The notes: a model not told the origin generated them from the sequence alone. A DNA stretch of 64,000 nucleotides from Ceratodon purpureus (GCA_014871385.1 CM026427.1:15322930-15386929); one strand, 5' to 3'; counted from the stretch's first letter, positions 36,386 to 48,235 are shown. Program-made: numbers and translations.

Positions 36386-39238
36386 TTAGCCAGGGGTCCT
36401 TCGATGTGCGGGTCTCCTGTCCGGTCTTGTGGCTGCGCGGGGTACTTGTACCTGTCTCCGAGGAGGGGCTTGACCTCCGTAGAATGTGGCTATGGCTGCA
36501 GCAACACCCCTGTGTATTAGGTTGTGCTTGGAACGTGAGGTGATAGCATGGTGGTAGACATCATAAACAGTTTTTCCTAGTATTTTGTTACATGCGGGGC
36601 ATTGAACCTGCTCAGATTCCGGGTTACTGTAGATGGCCACTAAGTCGGCATTACTTGTAAAATATTTTTGAACCTAGCTAATAGCTAGATCCAACTCCTC
36701 CTCTGCCTCACTCTCGTCGCTGGCCTGTACCTCTAGGCTGTGTTCCTCCTCAATCTTTTTAAGAGCATCTTTATGAAATTTAAAGGGTTTAGGGCGGAAT
36801 GGTACCGTGGGATTGCTTGGAGATTCTTAGAGCCGTGGCAGTCCTGGAGATGGCCGAGGCGGGAGTGGTCTTGGAGATGGCTGAGGAGTCTCCTCGATGT
36901 CGGTTAAGTGATCCGGGATGCGCTCTTCGGGGTTCCCTAGCTCCTCAGTGTGTTCAGGTTCTGGGTGTGCGATGCTATGGCCTCGGGCTGCAATCACTGG
37001 CAGCCACGAGGGGCCTGAACTGGAGCTCGGATCCACGACTGGAGCTACTGGTGGTGATAACTCGGGGAATGTCTGGGGGGTGATGGACATGGGTAAGGCT
37101 GCCTCGAGGGGTTTGCCCATGAGGTCCATATCCATGTCCGTTGTCTCCCAGTCATGCTCCGACTGTTCTAACTCCAAGGCTGCCAAGGCGTTGTCGATAC
37201 AATGGTCCAGGTATGCGGCGGGCGGGGCATCCGTTGCTGGAGGATGGTTTCGGAGGTACTCAAATGCATACGTTGCGATCAAGTGAGCCGCGTTATGCAC
37301 CCACCCTGCTTTGTTTGCTTCGAAGGTCTCCTTGGCCAGCTCCATGGTTGTTCGTTCTTGGTGCAGACGACTGATCTCCTCAGGGGTTACGGATGGTGTA
37401 CTTGGATTCTGCTTCAGTGCCGTGTTGTCAGCAACCAGCGCCTTGCAGCGGGCACGAGCCTCGGCACTCTGGAGTTCCAGGGTCTTGGTGCGGTCAGCTA
37501 GAATGGCTTTCTCCTTGGTAAGTGTGTCAACATGCTCCTGAGTCGCAGCCAGCTCGTGTTCCAGGTTCTTCACGTGTTCTCGGAGGTTATGCAGTGTTTG
37601 CGTCGTTTCCTCGGTTTGTTGGTGATGTTCAAGCTGAGCTGCGGCCAGGCGTTTCTCGGCTTGGATCTGAGCTGCTTGGACGGCCTCGGTGGCTCTGAGC
37701 CGGATACGATCCTCCAATTCCTTGTGTGCCACGACCACGGACTGCTGCTCCTGTTCCGCTCCCTGGACGAACTGGAACAAAGCCTCCAAACACTCAGTTA
37801 GGGCTGCGCGCTTGGACTGAAATTCCGTGGCTCTGGGTCCCCAAGCTGATGGCGTGGCGGTGTCCATGGGGGGAGAAGGTGATACCAGGCGCGGTCTCTT
37901 GCTCGGTCCTGCGGATGTAGGGGCCGCAGCTGCAGCAATCTCACGCTGTACGTCGAGAAAGGTGCCGATGATGGGTGGTTGGTTGTTGCGCCGGTGGAAG
38001 GAGAGGTAATGGGCGATATACGCCGAGAGGAAGGGTCCTATGGGGCTCAAATAGACTGGATTTCGGCGATATCCCCTCACTTGCACCTTGAAGTTCTCCT
38101 CCAGCAACAGCCCCCAACTGATCTGTTCGCCCTTGTCGGCCATCAAGAGTAGACTCAACTGGGCCGGCAGAATCCCATTACAATTATTTTGGAAATAGAT
38201 CTGGCTAAGAATCCCACGCATCCTGGCAAACCATGGGTCTTTCAAGATGGGTCCCAACGCAAAAATATCATACCTGTCCTCCTTCATAGGCAGGTTGGCG
38301 TAAGGAGTGAGATCGGGCTGTGGGTATGTGCAAGCCGGACTCCACTCGGTGACTCCAAGGCCATCCCACCCGAAGAACTTATGCAGGTACCGACTTGAGT
38401 ACTGCACGAGAACTCCTTCGACAATGCCGGAGGGAAACTGCTCGTCCTCTGGCTGCTGCTGGTTCGAAGTCACGAAGGCATGGCAATGGTGGATGTTCAC
38501 CTTGCCCTCCAAGAGCGTGTAGTATCTGCCCAAGCCTGTCTTCTGCGTCCAAGTTAAATCCGGTTGCCTCTTCCACTCCATGATCTGCCTGGGAACAAAA
38601 AACGGTGGTGTGCGCTTCTTGGTTGTCATGGTATCGACACGGTTCTGACTCTCTACTGGCTCAACTATGGTGCAGAATGCAGGAGAACTAGGTGGAGATG
38701 GGCAGAGGTCACTCGAGCGACAAGGGGAAGGAGCAGCTGAAGCGGCCCAGGTTGGAGCGCAAGCCAAATGTCGTGGGGCTCCAAGTGTGGTGTGAGGATG
38801 TGGGGAAGCCAAGGAGCCCGAGGAAGATGATGTGGGAAGGTTGGGACATGGTGTGACGGGGTGGGGAAGATGCAGACAGACGGGGTAGCGCCTTGGCGGC
38901 TGTAGGCAGCATCGAGTGCCTAGCGAGAAGGGTGGCGGCGATGGCCTACAGTTTCGGGTCCTATGACTGACCCTGCTCTCCCTATGGTTATGATGCCCCT
39001 GCTGATTATTCCCTCCTAGGTCCACTCGAATGTGGCTGACATGGATTTCAGGGAGAGGAGAAGTCCTGTCCTTAGCTGTTTTGGAGGAAATTGATTTGGC
39101 CTGGATCCCCATGGATGCTAATGCAAGACTGATGCGTTGTTGGTCAGTGGTAGAGGCTTGGATGGAGCTAACCTGGGTTGCCACGGTGTCTTGGTGCCTT
39201 GGAGTTGATTTGTCGCTTGTTTCTCGCTCGGGTGTCGG
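36386..39238 (-). CDS. Third ORF of the gypsy element, downstream of integrase; function unknown
   Basis: A 785-codon open frame (36827-39184) is in the same frame as integrase. Only the TAA at 39239-39241 separates them. The first ATG is at 39112; the frame is open from just after the integrase stop. After a TAA at 36827-36829 and a TAG at 36674-36676 the frame continues to 36386, so the ancestral protein was probably about 950 residues. It has a basic and Pro/Ser-rich N-terminus, a globular part with aromatic motifs (SRYLHKFFGWDGLG, DPWFARMRGILSQIYF), a long Glu/Gln-rich coiled coil (about residues 450-610), an acidic Pro-rich tail, and a last segment with CPACNKILGKTVYDVYHH. No membrane span was seen, so it does not look like an envelope protein. 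The family was not recognised. Confidence 0.7.
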
Positions 39239-42200
39239 TTAGAGTGCTTCCTGTGCCTCATCTGCCAAGGTTTTATGAATATCTCCCAAACTGAGCACGG
39301 GAAAGGTTAGGGGGTTTGTGGAATGGTAATGTTTTAATTTTGTACTATTGACTATGGTGCCTTGGGGGTCATAATTATCACGGTTAACTAACAATACTGT
39401 GTTGTTTGGGAGTACTAGTTGGACTCGGTAGGGGCCATTCCAAATGGATTTGAATTTTGTCTTTCGGAGTTTGGGGTCCCGGTGGCACCACAAAACATGG
39501 TCCCCTTTCTGAAACAGCCTAGGAGGCGTGGATGCTTGGAAATATTTGGCGGTCAGTTCCTGCTTACTGGTGATATTTTTTATTGCTAGGGCCCGTACCT
39601 CCTCTAAATGATGTATATCCTAGATCCGAGCAGCTAGGACCCGGTGTGGGCTATAATCCTTGGTTTGTAGGGAACTAAAAGTTGGTGCAATGTATTCCGT
39701 GGGTAACAAAGGTTGAGTTCCATAAACCAGTTCAAACGGACTGGACTGCGTGGCGCTTTTTGTTGCTACTCTGTAAGCCCATAGTGCTGCGGGTAAACAA
39801 TCATCCCAATCCGCTTGGTTAGCATGGATAAACCTGCGAAGCATGTTGATGAGTGTTTTGTTAGTGGACTCAGCTTGGCCATTTCCCTGGGGGTAGTATA
39901 CAGTACTGGTGCGGTGTTTGATGATGTGATTTTCCAGGAGATCCTCGATGACCGCATTTACAAAATGTGAACCTTGATCGGAAACTATTTCCAAGGGGCA
40001 ACCAAAACGTGTAATAATATTTTCATATATGAATGTGGCAGTGACCACAACACTATTATTTCTAAGGGGCCGAGCCTCTACCCATTTTGTAGTATAGTCC
40101 GTGGCAGCAAGGATGTACTTGTAACCTTGTCTGGTAACGGGGCGTATAAGGCCTACGAAATCCAAGCCCCATCGTTGAAACGGCCCAAGTGGCGGTATGG
40201 ATTTCAATGGAACGCGGCCTTGGTGCTGAAAGTTTGTGGTTGCTACCTGGCAAGCCTGGCAATTTTTGATATATGTATATACGTCCTTGTGGAGTGTTGG
40301 CCACCAGTATTTGGCAGTAAGTATTTTTTTAATCGTGGTCTCGGGTCCTTGGTGTCCCCCTGTAGGGCCATCGTGGAGGGTGGCTATAATAGAGTCCTGT
40401 TGTTCTGCAGGTGTGCACAAGCGGAGTTCTTGGTCTGGGCCTTGGCGGTATAATTGGCCCTGAACCACGGTGTAAGGAAGCATGGTTCGAACAAAGCTAA
40501 TTTTTCGGGTACCTGTAAGTCCTTGGGGAATAATACCCTGGGTTAAGTAGCTCATTATGTCAGTACGCCAATCCTTTTGGGAACCCAGGGTTATGCTAGC
40601 AGTTTGAAGGTATGGCTCATTAAAAGAGTCATCAATACCTTCCTCGATTGCCTGGGAATCCCTGGATAGGTAATCTGCTACGACGTGCCTTTTTCCGGGG
40701 ACATACACCACTTCAAAGTCGTACTCCAGGAGTATCATGATCCATCGGGCGACACGGCCGGTAATCAGGGGTTGGTTTACTAGGTAAGATAGGCTGTGAT
40801 GATCTACCATGAATCTGAATTTGTTGCCAAGTAAATAGTGTCTAAATTTTTTGACAGCATAAATCATGGCTAAAGCCTCGCGTTCCGTGGTTGAATAATT
40901 TCTTTCTGCTTGATTCAGAAGGCGGCTGGCGTATGCTACGGGTTGGTCATATTTTCCTTGTAAGTTCTGGGCCAACATGACTCCCACGGCGATATTGGAG
41001 GCATCAGTATGCACATGGAATGGCTTGGTCCAATCGGGTGCAATTAAAATGGGAGCCCTGGAGTATGCTTCCTTGATTTTTTCGAGGGCGGTTTGGGCGG
41101 CTGGGGTCCAGTCCCTGGGGTACGTATATCCGGTATGGTTTAATGTTGTGATGGGGGCAGTAATGTAGGCACTATAAGAAACCCGTGTTTTTGAAGACAT
41201 CCCGAATCATGTTGAAAAAAACAAGTGGACGCTAGAAAGGATGTCGTGCAGACATGGAAACATCTAAGACGCAGGGAAAACAAATGCGGACATCCGAAAA
41301 AACATGTAGACATCGCCATAGCACGCGCGTCTCCGGGTGATTTCGAGGGCCGGCAAAGTCTGCAACTTGGACGCCACGTCATGACACATCAGCAGTGAAA
41401 TTTTCCGGGCAGTGCCACATGGGCGGAGGATGTCACCGCTGCCATGGTGATGTGGCGGACCACGTGGACCCGCCATTTTCTGACGTGGCGGCGCGAAATT
41501 CTGACGTGTCAGCCGCGAAGGTCCAAGGTGGCCTGCCACGTAAGCTTAGTTTTCGGTGATTTTTGAGTTCAAATTGCGTTACTGTAGACGTCACTATGGA
41601 CATCACCATGGTTTTCGAGACGTCTGTTGGTGACAACGTGATGTCCACGCCGATGTCTGTGCGGACATGAACTATGTCCGGCATTTGTTATAGTGAACAT
41701 CTTCATGCTGTAAACTTTAACATGGCTGACATGGCCATGTCAACGTGTACAGGATGTGTGGAAGGGTGTTTTTGCTGAGATGAATGTGTTTATGCAGACA
41801 TGAGGGTGTTTTTTGCAGACATAAGGGTGTTTTTTGTAGACATGCGAGTGTTTTTGCAGACATGAAGGTGTCTTTGCAACCACAGAGGTGTTTCTGCAGC
41901 CATGAAGGTGGCATTTAATCACAATGAAGTGAAGGAAAGAAGACCACATGAAGAAAGGAACAAGGGAGGAAAGGAGAAAAGAAGAAGATGGAGAGCAAGA
42001 ATAAAGTTGGGAAAATACACCCCCCTCAGAGTTTTTTGAAGTACCTTTCAGTTTTTAGGTTGCCATTCCTCCATCCTAGCTTGGATTGGGGCGTGCCTTA
42101 GCTCATTGGAAAGCTGAGTTAATTTTGCATCTACCCTAAAAATTTCAGAAGCATAGAAACAAAACCCTAGGACTGATTGCTAAAAATCCAACACCCTTCC

Positions 42201-45200
42201 TCCAGCCGCACTCCTTTGACAACCCCAACTTCGGGAGGCCATATCTCACTCCCTATAACTCGGAATTGGACGTGCTTACTACCATTGGAAAGCCCTACAA
42301 GAGATCTACAATCATGCTAATTCTCACTCTACTTGGACAAGAAACGACGGACTGATAGGGAAACAAGCGGGAGAGACTCCATGGAGACACAAAAAGCTTG
42401 AAACAAAGCTCTCAAATATAAGATTAGAAGCCGCCAAAGTGGCGGCTCACCCTAACCCTACCAAGGCTCAAAGCCCTTATCTAAGGATGAATGTTGCCAC
42501 TAATGAACAAAAAATGGATGAATGAACGTCACCATGTCTCGACAGATGTCTGTGTCGACATCTTCCGAGACATGCGAACGTCTTTGAAAAAAAAATAGAG
42601 AAGAAATTTGATATTGTAAATTTCATTTACAAAGAAAAAATAAAAAAAGGTCCTTCAATCCCTCTCGGCCTCTTTTGCTCCCTTTGCTGACCCTGCCCTG
42701 CTTCTGGTTTTTTTCACTTCGGGTAGGAAGTTACCTCGCAGCCTAGTAAGTTCGGGCCCATTTTACCGTCCGTCAAAACGAGGCCGTTGTCAATCTGGCA
42801 ATTTTGAGTTCAAAGGGATGTCCTCTGCCACGTCCCCATAGATGCGGACGTTTTTCCAGACGTCTTTGCGTTTTTAAGGTAGCATGTCCATGTCTGGGCA
42901 CAATAAGCCCGGTTTATCTCAAAAAACGCGTTAACGTCCTCACGATCCTCAAGACATGATTGACCGACACAAAGACATGACAAAAACACGACCATGTTTT
43001 TGGAAAACATCTCCAAAAACACAGGTTTCTTATAGTGAGGCCAATTTTTCAATGTAGATTCTGTTAAACTGGGACAGTCCTAGGAGCCTTTGGACACCCT
43101 TCTGGTTAGTTGGAGGGGTCATGTTTAGGATGTCTTGGATTTTTTCAGGGTCAGGGAGCTTGCCATGTTTGCACACTATGTATCCCAAGATAACTCCTGC
43201 AAAAAATAGAAACATACACTTTTCTGCATTTAAACTCACACCGTTGGCTCGACAGGCTTGGAATATTTGTCGGAGGTGAGAGACATGTTCTTCCATGCGA
43301 CCGTAGACTGTGCCATCATCTAGATATATGCAAAAAAAACGCTTGAGGTAAGGTCTAAAAATTAACTCCATAACCCTTTGGAATGTCATGGGAGCATTTT
43401 TGGCACCAAACGGCATTCTCTCGAATTGGTATGGGCCCCATTCCGTGGAAAATGCCGTCTTTTCCTTATCTTGTTCAGCCATGGCTACTTGGTAATATCC
43501 AGAGAAACAGTCCAGGAAGGAATACATCTCATGGCCTGCAACCTCATCTATTATTTCTTCCATGTATGGTAGTGGATAGTGATCTTTTTTGGTAGCGGCA
43601 TTGAGCTTGCGGAAATCGACACAAATTCTGAGTGTGCCATTTTTCTTAGGTATGATTACCATGGGTGATAACCAGGGAGCAGAATCAATAGGTGAGATAA
43701 ACTTGGCTTTTAATAATTTATCCAACTCTGCTTTTACTCGGATAGCATAGTTGGGATTCATTCTATATCGCCTTTGTTGTACCGGGGTTGCACCTGGAAC
43801 CAAGTCGATGGTGTGTTCAGCGATGGTGCGTGGGATTCCTTGCAAGTCTTCATGTCCCCATGCAAAAATATCATGGTATTCATGGAAAAGTGCAATGGCA
43901 GCCTGTTTCACAGTATTGGGGGCGTCTGCGTTGATCTTTATGTACTGTGGTTGCTCAGGCGTTCCCAGATTGACTAACTGGACACGTTCCTTGGCTCCAT
44001 GAGTCCATCCAGTGATGACTTCCTTCTGTAATGCTTGAGTAGCTGGGGTGGCATTAACAGTAACGTTTTCCTTGACTTCCTTGGAAAAATGTTTGGGGAT
44101 ATCCAGTTTGTCTTGTTCAGCAACTAAACTTGCCAAATGTATTTCGGCTAGTGGGATAAGATCTGGGTGAGCTTGGAAAACCAAGGCTTCTTGTTCCGGA
44201 GAGAGTCCCTTAATCCAGTTAGTCCCTGCTTTATGTCTGATTTGATCGGCTTTGGCCCTGGTTATGCAGCTATCCACTGGAATAATCACGGTCTGGTTTT
44301 GTCGTTGTATCCGGATTTGATTTCTCGACCAATCGTGAATGGCACTCATGTCACGAAGCCAAGGTCGTCCAAGGATGATGGGAAAGCTACTGCTACTTGG
44401 CATATCAATTATCACAAAGGTTGCCGGGGTGGATACTCCGTGGGTAGTGATTGGCACCGCAGTTAATATCCCTAACGGGGTTACTGGAGCATCATTTGCC
44501 ATGCGTAAGATGAACTGTGCTTGTTTAGGTGATGGTAATCTCAAGTATTCTCTGAGATGATTACTCATCACATTTACCCCGGATCCGCCATCTACTAGTA
44601 CATTTCCGAGCTCATGGTCTCCAAGTTGCAAGTGGATGACAGCAGCATCTGGATCCAGAGTTGTGGAATTAACTTCAATGACCGTTGGATCATCCAGGGT
44701 TGTTGGCATGGTAGCCTGTTGTAAGTATTTTTGGAGTTCAGGGCTTAGTTTTAATAATTTGGCCAAAGTGATAGTGACATTAGTGTCATCTAAAACTTTT
44801 TGCAAACCAGGGTCAACCGTGGGTGTCTCTAAACCTTGCTGAATTTCCTTGCGTATATTATGCAGTCGTTCCCAATGTTGGTCTAGGAATGGTTTTCGAT
44901 GTTCAGTTATATGCTCAGGGTCTATATTTTTTGATCTCGTGGTGACCACGGCGGTACTGATGGTGGCGATGCTTGTTTCCGTACCATGGACCTTTGTTAA
45001 TGTGACTCCTCCTCGGCGGGGACCTGGATTATGTTTCTGGGAATCTGAAGATGTATTTCCAGGGTTACCCGTGTTGTTTTGGGACCACCGTTGCTTGAGT
45101 ACTGGACATTGGCCCCGTCGATGTTGTAGTGATCCACATTCCCAGCAGGCATCGTTCCTGCTGGGTTGGAAAGCATCCACGTTAATTTCCTCGGAAAACA

Positions 45201-45597
45201 TGGCAGCCGCGGTTGGCCTTGGTCGACGAGTGTCTTCTGGGCGGCTACTTCCTGGAGCAAACCAACATCGCCCGCTGTGTGTTTTTCCACATGTAGCACA
45301 AGGGGCCAGGATAGGTCGAGTATCAGGGCGAAAATTAGGCAAGGGTAGTAAGGGGGCCTGGGTCTTTTGTAATGCTCCCAGCTCCCTACTAATGTCATTT
45401 GCGGCTGTAAGAATATCAGGGAGTGTTTTGACGCCACAGATGACAATCCCTTGTTGAATCCATGGTAATAATCCTTTTTTAAACCATTCACATAAGTAAT
45501 CTTCTTCAGGCCGTTGGCTTAATTTATCGGCCAATTGTTTGAACCTGTCATAGAATTTATCTACCGGTTCGTTTCTATCCTGGGCTACACTCCCCAA
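39239..45597 (-). pseudogene. gypsy gag C-terminus and pol: nucleocapsid, protease, RT, RNase H, integrase
   Basis: The first part (43038-45597) has the CCHC knuckle CWECGSLQHRRGQC, the protease motif VLVDGGSGVNVMS (DGGSG rather than the more usual DSGA) and reverse transcriptase with YLDDG. The second part (39239-41169) has RNase H (HTDASNIAVG), the integrase HHCC zinc module (HDGPTGGHQG, then CQAC) and the DDE triad in LDFVG/TDYTTKW, SDQGSHF and GNGQAES. The CACTA element at 41170-43037 separates them. Its 3-bp target repeat and the phase show that the frame was continuous before the insertion. One TAG at 39620-39622 interrupts the integrase tail. The polyprotein would make the enzymes for reverse transcription and integration. 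Confidence 0.93.
41170..43037. mobile_element. 1868-bp non-autonomous CACTA element nested in gypsy pol
   Basis: The ends are CACTATAAGAAACCCGTG (left) and the complement of CACTATAAGAAACCTGTG (right), flanked by the 3-bp duplication AGG (41167-41169 and 43038-43040). Both subterminal regions are crowded with GACATC/GATGTC and GACGTC-like motifs in both orientations, as expected of binding sites for an accessory transposon protein. A minisatellite-like run of 25-30-bp units containing GCAGACAT and GGTGTTTTT lies at about 41755-41910. No transposase is encoded. The terminal sequence differs from that of the CACTA element at 27839, so it belongs to another subfamily. Confidence 0.92.
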
Positions 45598-46183
45598 GGC
45601 ACGTAGTATCTCTGAGCTTGTTTTAAGCTTTCTAAATTTTGTAAAAAGCTGCGTTCGATGTCGTCCCAGGTGGCATGGGTATGATCAGTTTCAAAATCAA
45701 TATACGAGTTAATGTGGTTCCCTTGGAGAGTGGTTCCAAAAATATTTTGTAAGTCTGCAGGATTGTTGATCCCATTTGTACGGGCAATAACTTTGAATCG
45801 GCGTATGTGCCAATCGGGGTCTCCTGATTCATCAAACACAAGGTAGGGGATTTTGGGTAGCTTGGCTTGTCTTTCATGCTCAATGCCACTGGTGGTGCGG
45901 TTAGGTTTCCCCGGGGAAGCGTGGCTGACCGAAGTGGTTCCACTGGAGTCTCAAAGGTCTGGGGGCGTACTTGGTTGGCTTCCAAGGTTCTGCTGTCCTG
46001 TAGTGTCTGATATTGGTTGCTAAGTAACTCGAGCTTAGCATTCGTAGCATCATTTTTGGCAGCTAGGTCAGTCATCTGTTGTTTCATCCATTGCAGGAAT
46101 TCTTTGGTGGCATCTGGGTCATTTTGTTGGGCAGTTTCTTCTGCCTCGAGATTGCTTTCCGTGGTTACTTTTCTTGGTGGCAT
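45598..46183 (-). pseudogene. gypsy gag N-terminal part, frame-disrupted
   Basis: It starts MPPRKVTTESN at 46183, with the conserved capsid region in the overlapping ORF 45585-45839 (FDESGDPDWHIRRFK, then HATWDDIERSFL). Between the start and the capsid the frame changes somewhere around 45930-45960, and it changes again near 45600, where the ORF that runs into pol begins. Two indels in gag mean the encoded capsid protein would be truncated. Confidence 0.85.
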
Positions 46184-46232
46184 GGTGTTAAACCGGGAAA
46201 GATTGGAAGCTTGGGCTTATCTCAGCATTCCA

Positions 46233-46253
46233 TCCCCAGCATGGTCGCCAAAA
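46233..46253 (-). promoter_or_regulatory. Primer-binding site of the gypsy element
   Basis: The minus strand directly inside the 5' LTR reads TTTTGGCGACCATGCTGGGGA. It is the expected position for tRNA priming and has the usual TGG start after a short spacer. The tRNA was not identified. Confidence 0.6.
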
Positions 46254-46964
46254 TGTTAAACTGGGTTGTAGAGATGGAGATGCGAGGTTCCCAATAAGTG
46301 AGGTTTCAAGGAGTTTATGGTTACCAAGGTAAATACCTACGTAGGCTTTATCCTGGTGGGGCTGAGTAGAGAATAGGGGGAGTCCTGGTTAAGTATTAGT
46401 ATCCTAAACAGGGAATAAGTGAACCCAAGTTGATTAGTTCCAGAGAGGTTTCTCTGGACCAGGATCCAAGGGGGCCTTGGTGATATGAATAAGGGTCCTA
46501 GGGGCGGAAGTGAAGGCAGACAGTACAAGGGAAATGGCCTCAGTCATAAGGATCAGGGAGGACCTTGAGGCCGTAACTTTGTCTCAGTGACTGAGAGGGA
46601 CCCAGGGACACCAAGAGCAACAAGAGCAGAGGATAAAGAGTAGAAAGCAGAAGGGAACACCAAGCATTCAGCAAAGACGAGTAAAGGCAAAGTAGATTAG
46701 GCATAGGACAGAGCTGTATTAGGGAAGCGTGGAAAAACAGACATGGTCCAGCTTCGAGAGCTTGGGCCCAATCAATAGTACCAAAAATCCAAGAGAGCAA
46801 ACCACTGTTTCCCTACCCCTTTTATACTAAGGCTAATCTACCAGTTCTACTAAGTCTACTGGCAGTGCCGTCGTTGCTTCTAAGGCCTGGCTACCCTGGT
46901 CGCTACTTGCTACCCTGGTCGCTATTTACTACCCCTGATTCCCATATTACCTTGGCCGGTAACA
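46254..46964 (-). repeat. 5' LTR of the gypsy element with promoter
   Basis: Matches the 3' LTR at all but about six positions. On the minus strand TATAAAAGGGG at 46816-46826 is a good TATA box for the element's transcript. Confidence 0.95.
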
Positions 46965-46969
46965 ACTAC

Positions 46970-47620
46970 TAACAATGAAACAAATAAAAAAATATAATAA
47001 TTTTTGACATACATTTAATTCTATTCAACCCAATTCGCCATCTATATGCCACTTAAACTGTTGTTTCTTTATCCGACGCTTTTAGATAATATTGTTATAT
47101 TTCTAAAAACTTGTAATATCATATTATTAAGATGTAATGTAAGAAAATAAGAAAATAAGATTATATTTTAAGGGATTTATCAGAATATTTAATAATCATT
47201 CCATGACTATGGTACAAATAAATATTTTTTATACATTTGTGTATAAGCGAGTGACTCGATGGAAGAATGGTTAAGACATTGTTTATTGATAATGACTTAT
47301 GGCTTTGATTATTAGTAGCAAAGAGGCGGCAAACTCACAAAAAAATAATGGTAGTTGGATAAAAAGCAATGAATACATGTACTTGTTGCACATCCAATTT
47401 CCACACTGACACCACACATGCTATACTTGTCTTCTATGTGTAATTTTTCATATATATATTTAGCTAACTTAGTTGTTTTTTTCATGCAATAAAACCACAA
47501 AAAAATCATAATGCAATAAAACAAAAGTCTGAGTGTGTCAACATAGTGAAAAATTGTGTTGATAAGTTTGTTTTCAAATTTCAATCACCAAAATCTTCTA
47601 ATATCTACAGCCAATTATGA
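46970..47620. other. AT-rich spacer, nothing recognised
   Basis: The sequence right of the gypsy insertion is A/T-rich with a chance ORF at 47312-47584. No motif could be supported. Confidence 0.45.
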
Positions 47621-47680
47621 TCTATCTACTACAATTATGAACTATCTACTACAATTATGAACTATCTACTACAATTATGA
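47621..47680. repeat. 20-bp tandem repeat, 3 copies
   Basis: Units ACTATCTACTACAATTATGA at 47641 and 47661, with one substitution in the first unit at 47621. A degraded fourth copy may precede it. Confidence 0.9.
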
Positions 47681-47798
47681 TAGTTCTTATTGAAACTCTT
47701 ACAGTGGAAATTGGAAAAGAATGATTTTTGAGTCATTCATACTTTTTAAATTAGAAATGGCAGTTTTAGAACGTTTTTCATTGAAACATAGTCAAGAA

Positions 47799-47812
47799 AC
47801 TTTAGGGGTTAA
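47799..47812. repeat. Solo right end of a TTAA-type element
   Basis: AACTTTAGGGGTTAA resembles the right end of the MITE ending at 5828 (AATTTAGGGGTTAA). No left end with TTAACC was found upstream before the gypsy LTR, so this is a truncated copy. Confidence 0.4.
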
Positions 47813-47885
47813 AAGAAGCTGTATCACCCACTCTGACACCCGCTAATGGTATAAAAATAATGTTGAATATTGCTTCATTCCAGAT

Positions 47886-48235
47886 ATCAACCCAACCGAA
47901 GCAGCAATCTAACACCAATTTAACCCAAGCACCAACCCAACTCGAGTATCAATCCAACCCAAGTATAAACTGGTCCAATTACCCACGTGACTGCAATCGA
48001 AGCACCAATTCAAACCTGAACCGAGTATAAACCAGATATATAATCCAGCAGTCAATCCAAACAGGGTACTATGCCAAAGCAGGTATCTCTACAACAGGGG
48101 TTCAACCGAACCCGAGCACACTCAATGCCAACCCAAGTACCACCCCGTTTACAATAGCAACCTAATCCGAGCATTGAGCATATCCGGGCATCATCCTTAT
48201 CGGGGCATCAACCCTGGACGTCGGCCCGAACAATA
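47886..48235. repeat. Degenerate C/A-rich periodic repeat upstream of UBLCP1
   Basis: A motif like ACCAACCCAAGTATCAA recurs about every 15-30 bp with many changes, for example near 47930, 47955, 48010 and 48130. It ends about 260 bp before the UBLCP1 start codon and may contribute to the promoter region. Confidence 0.5.

Larger units (their letters stand above)
35629..46964 (-). mobile_element. Ty3/gypsy LTR retrotransposon with a third ORF, split by a CACTA insertion
   Basis: Two 711-bp LTRs (35629-36339 and 46254-46964) bound about 9.9 kb. The 5-bp target duplication ACTAC is exact (35624-35628 and 46965-46969). The order on the minus strand is 5' LTR, primer-binding site, gag, protease, reverse transcriptase, RNase H, integrase, a long extra ORF, polypurine tract and 3' LTR. 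Integrase following reverse transcriptase defines Ty3/gypsy. No chromodomain was seen after integrase. The coding region carries two gag frame changes, three in-frame stops and a nested 1868-bp element at 41170-43037, so this copy cannot work alone. The LTRs differ at about six positions by eye, so the insertion is young. Confidence 0.96.

Noticed and set aside
36799..38583. Many plus-strand ORFs of 60-122 codons
   Set aside because: Antisense shadows of the gypsy third ORF, GC-rich and without domains.
44849..45457. 202-codon plus-strand ORF
   Set aside because: Antisense to the gag-pol frame, which has the CCHC and protease motifs.
47621..47680. Possible CRISPR-like array
   Set aside because: Units are contiguous tandem copies with no spacers, in a plant nuclear context.
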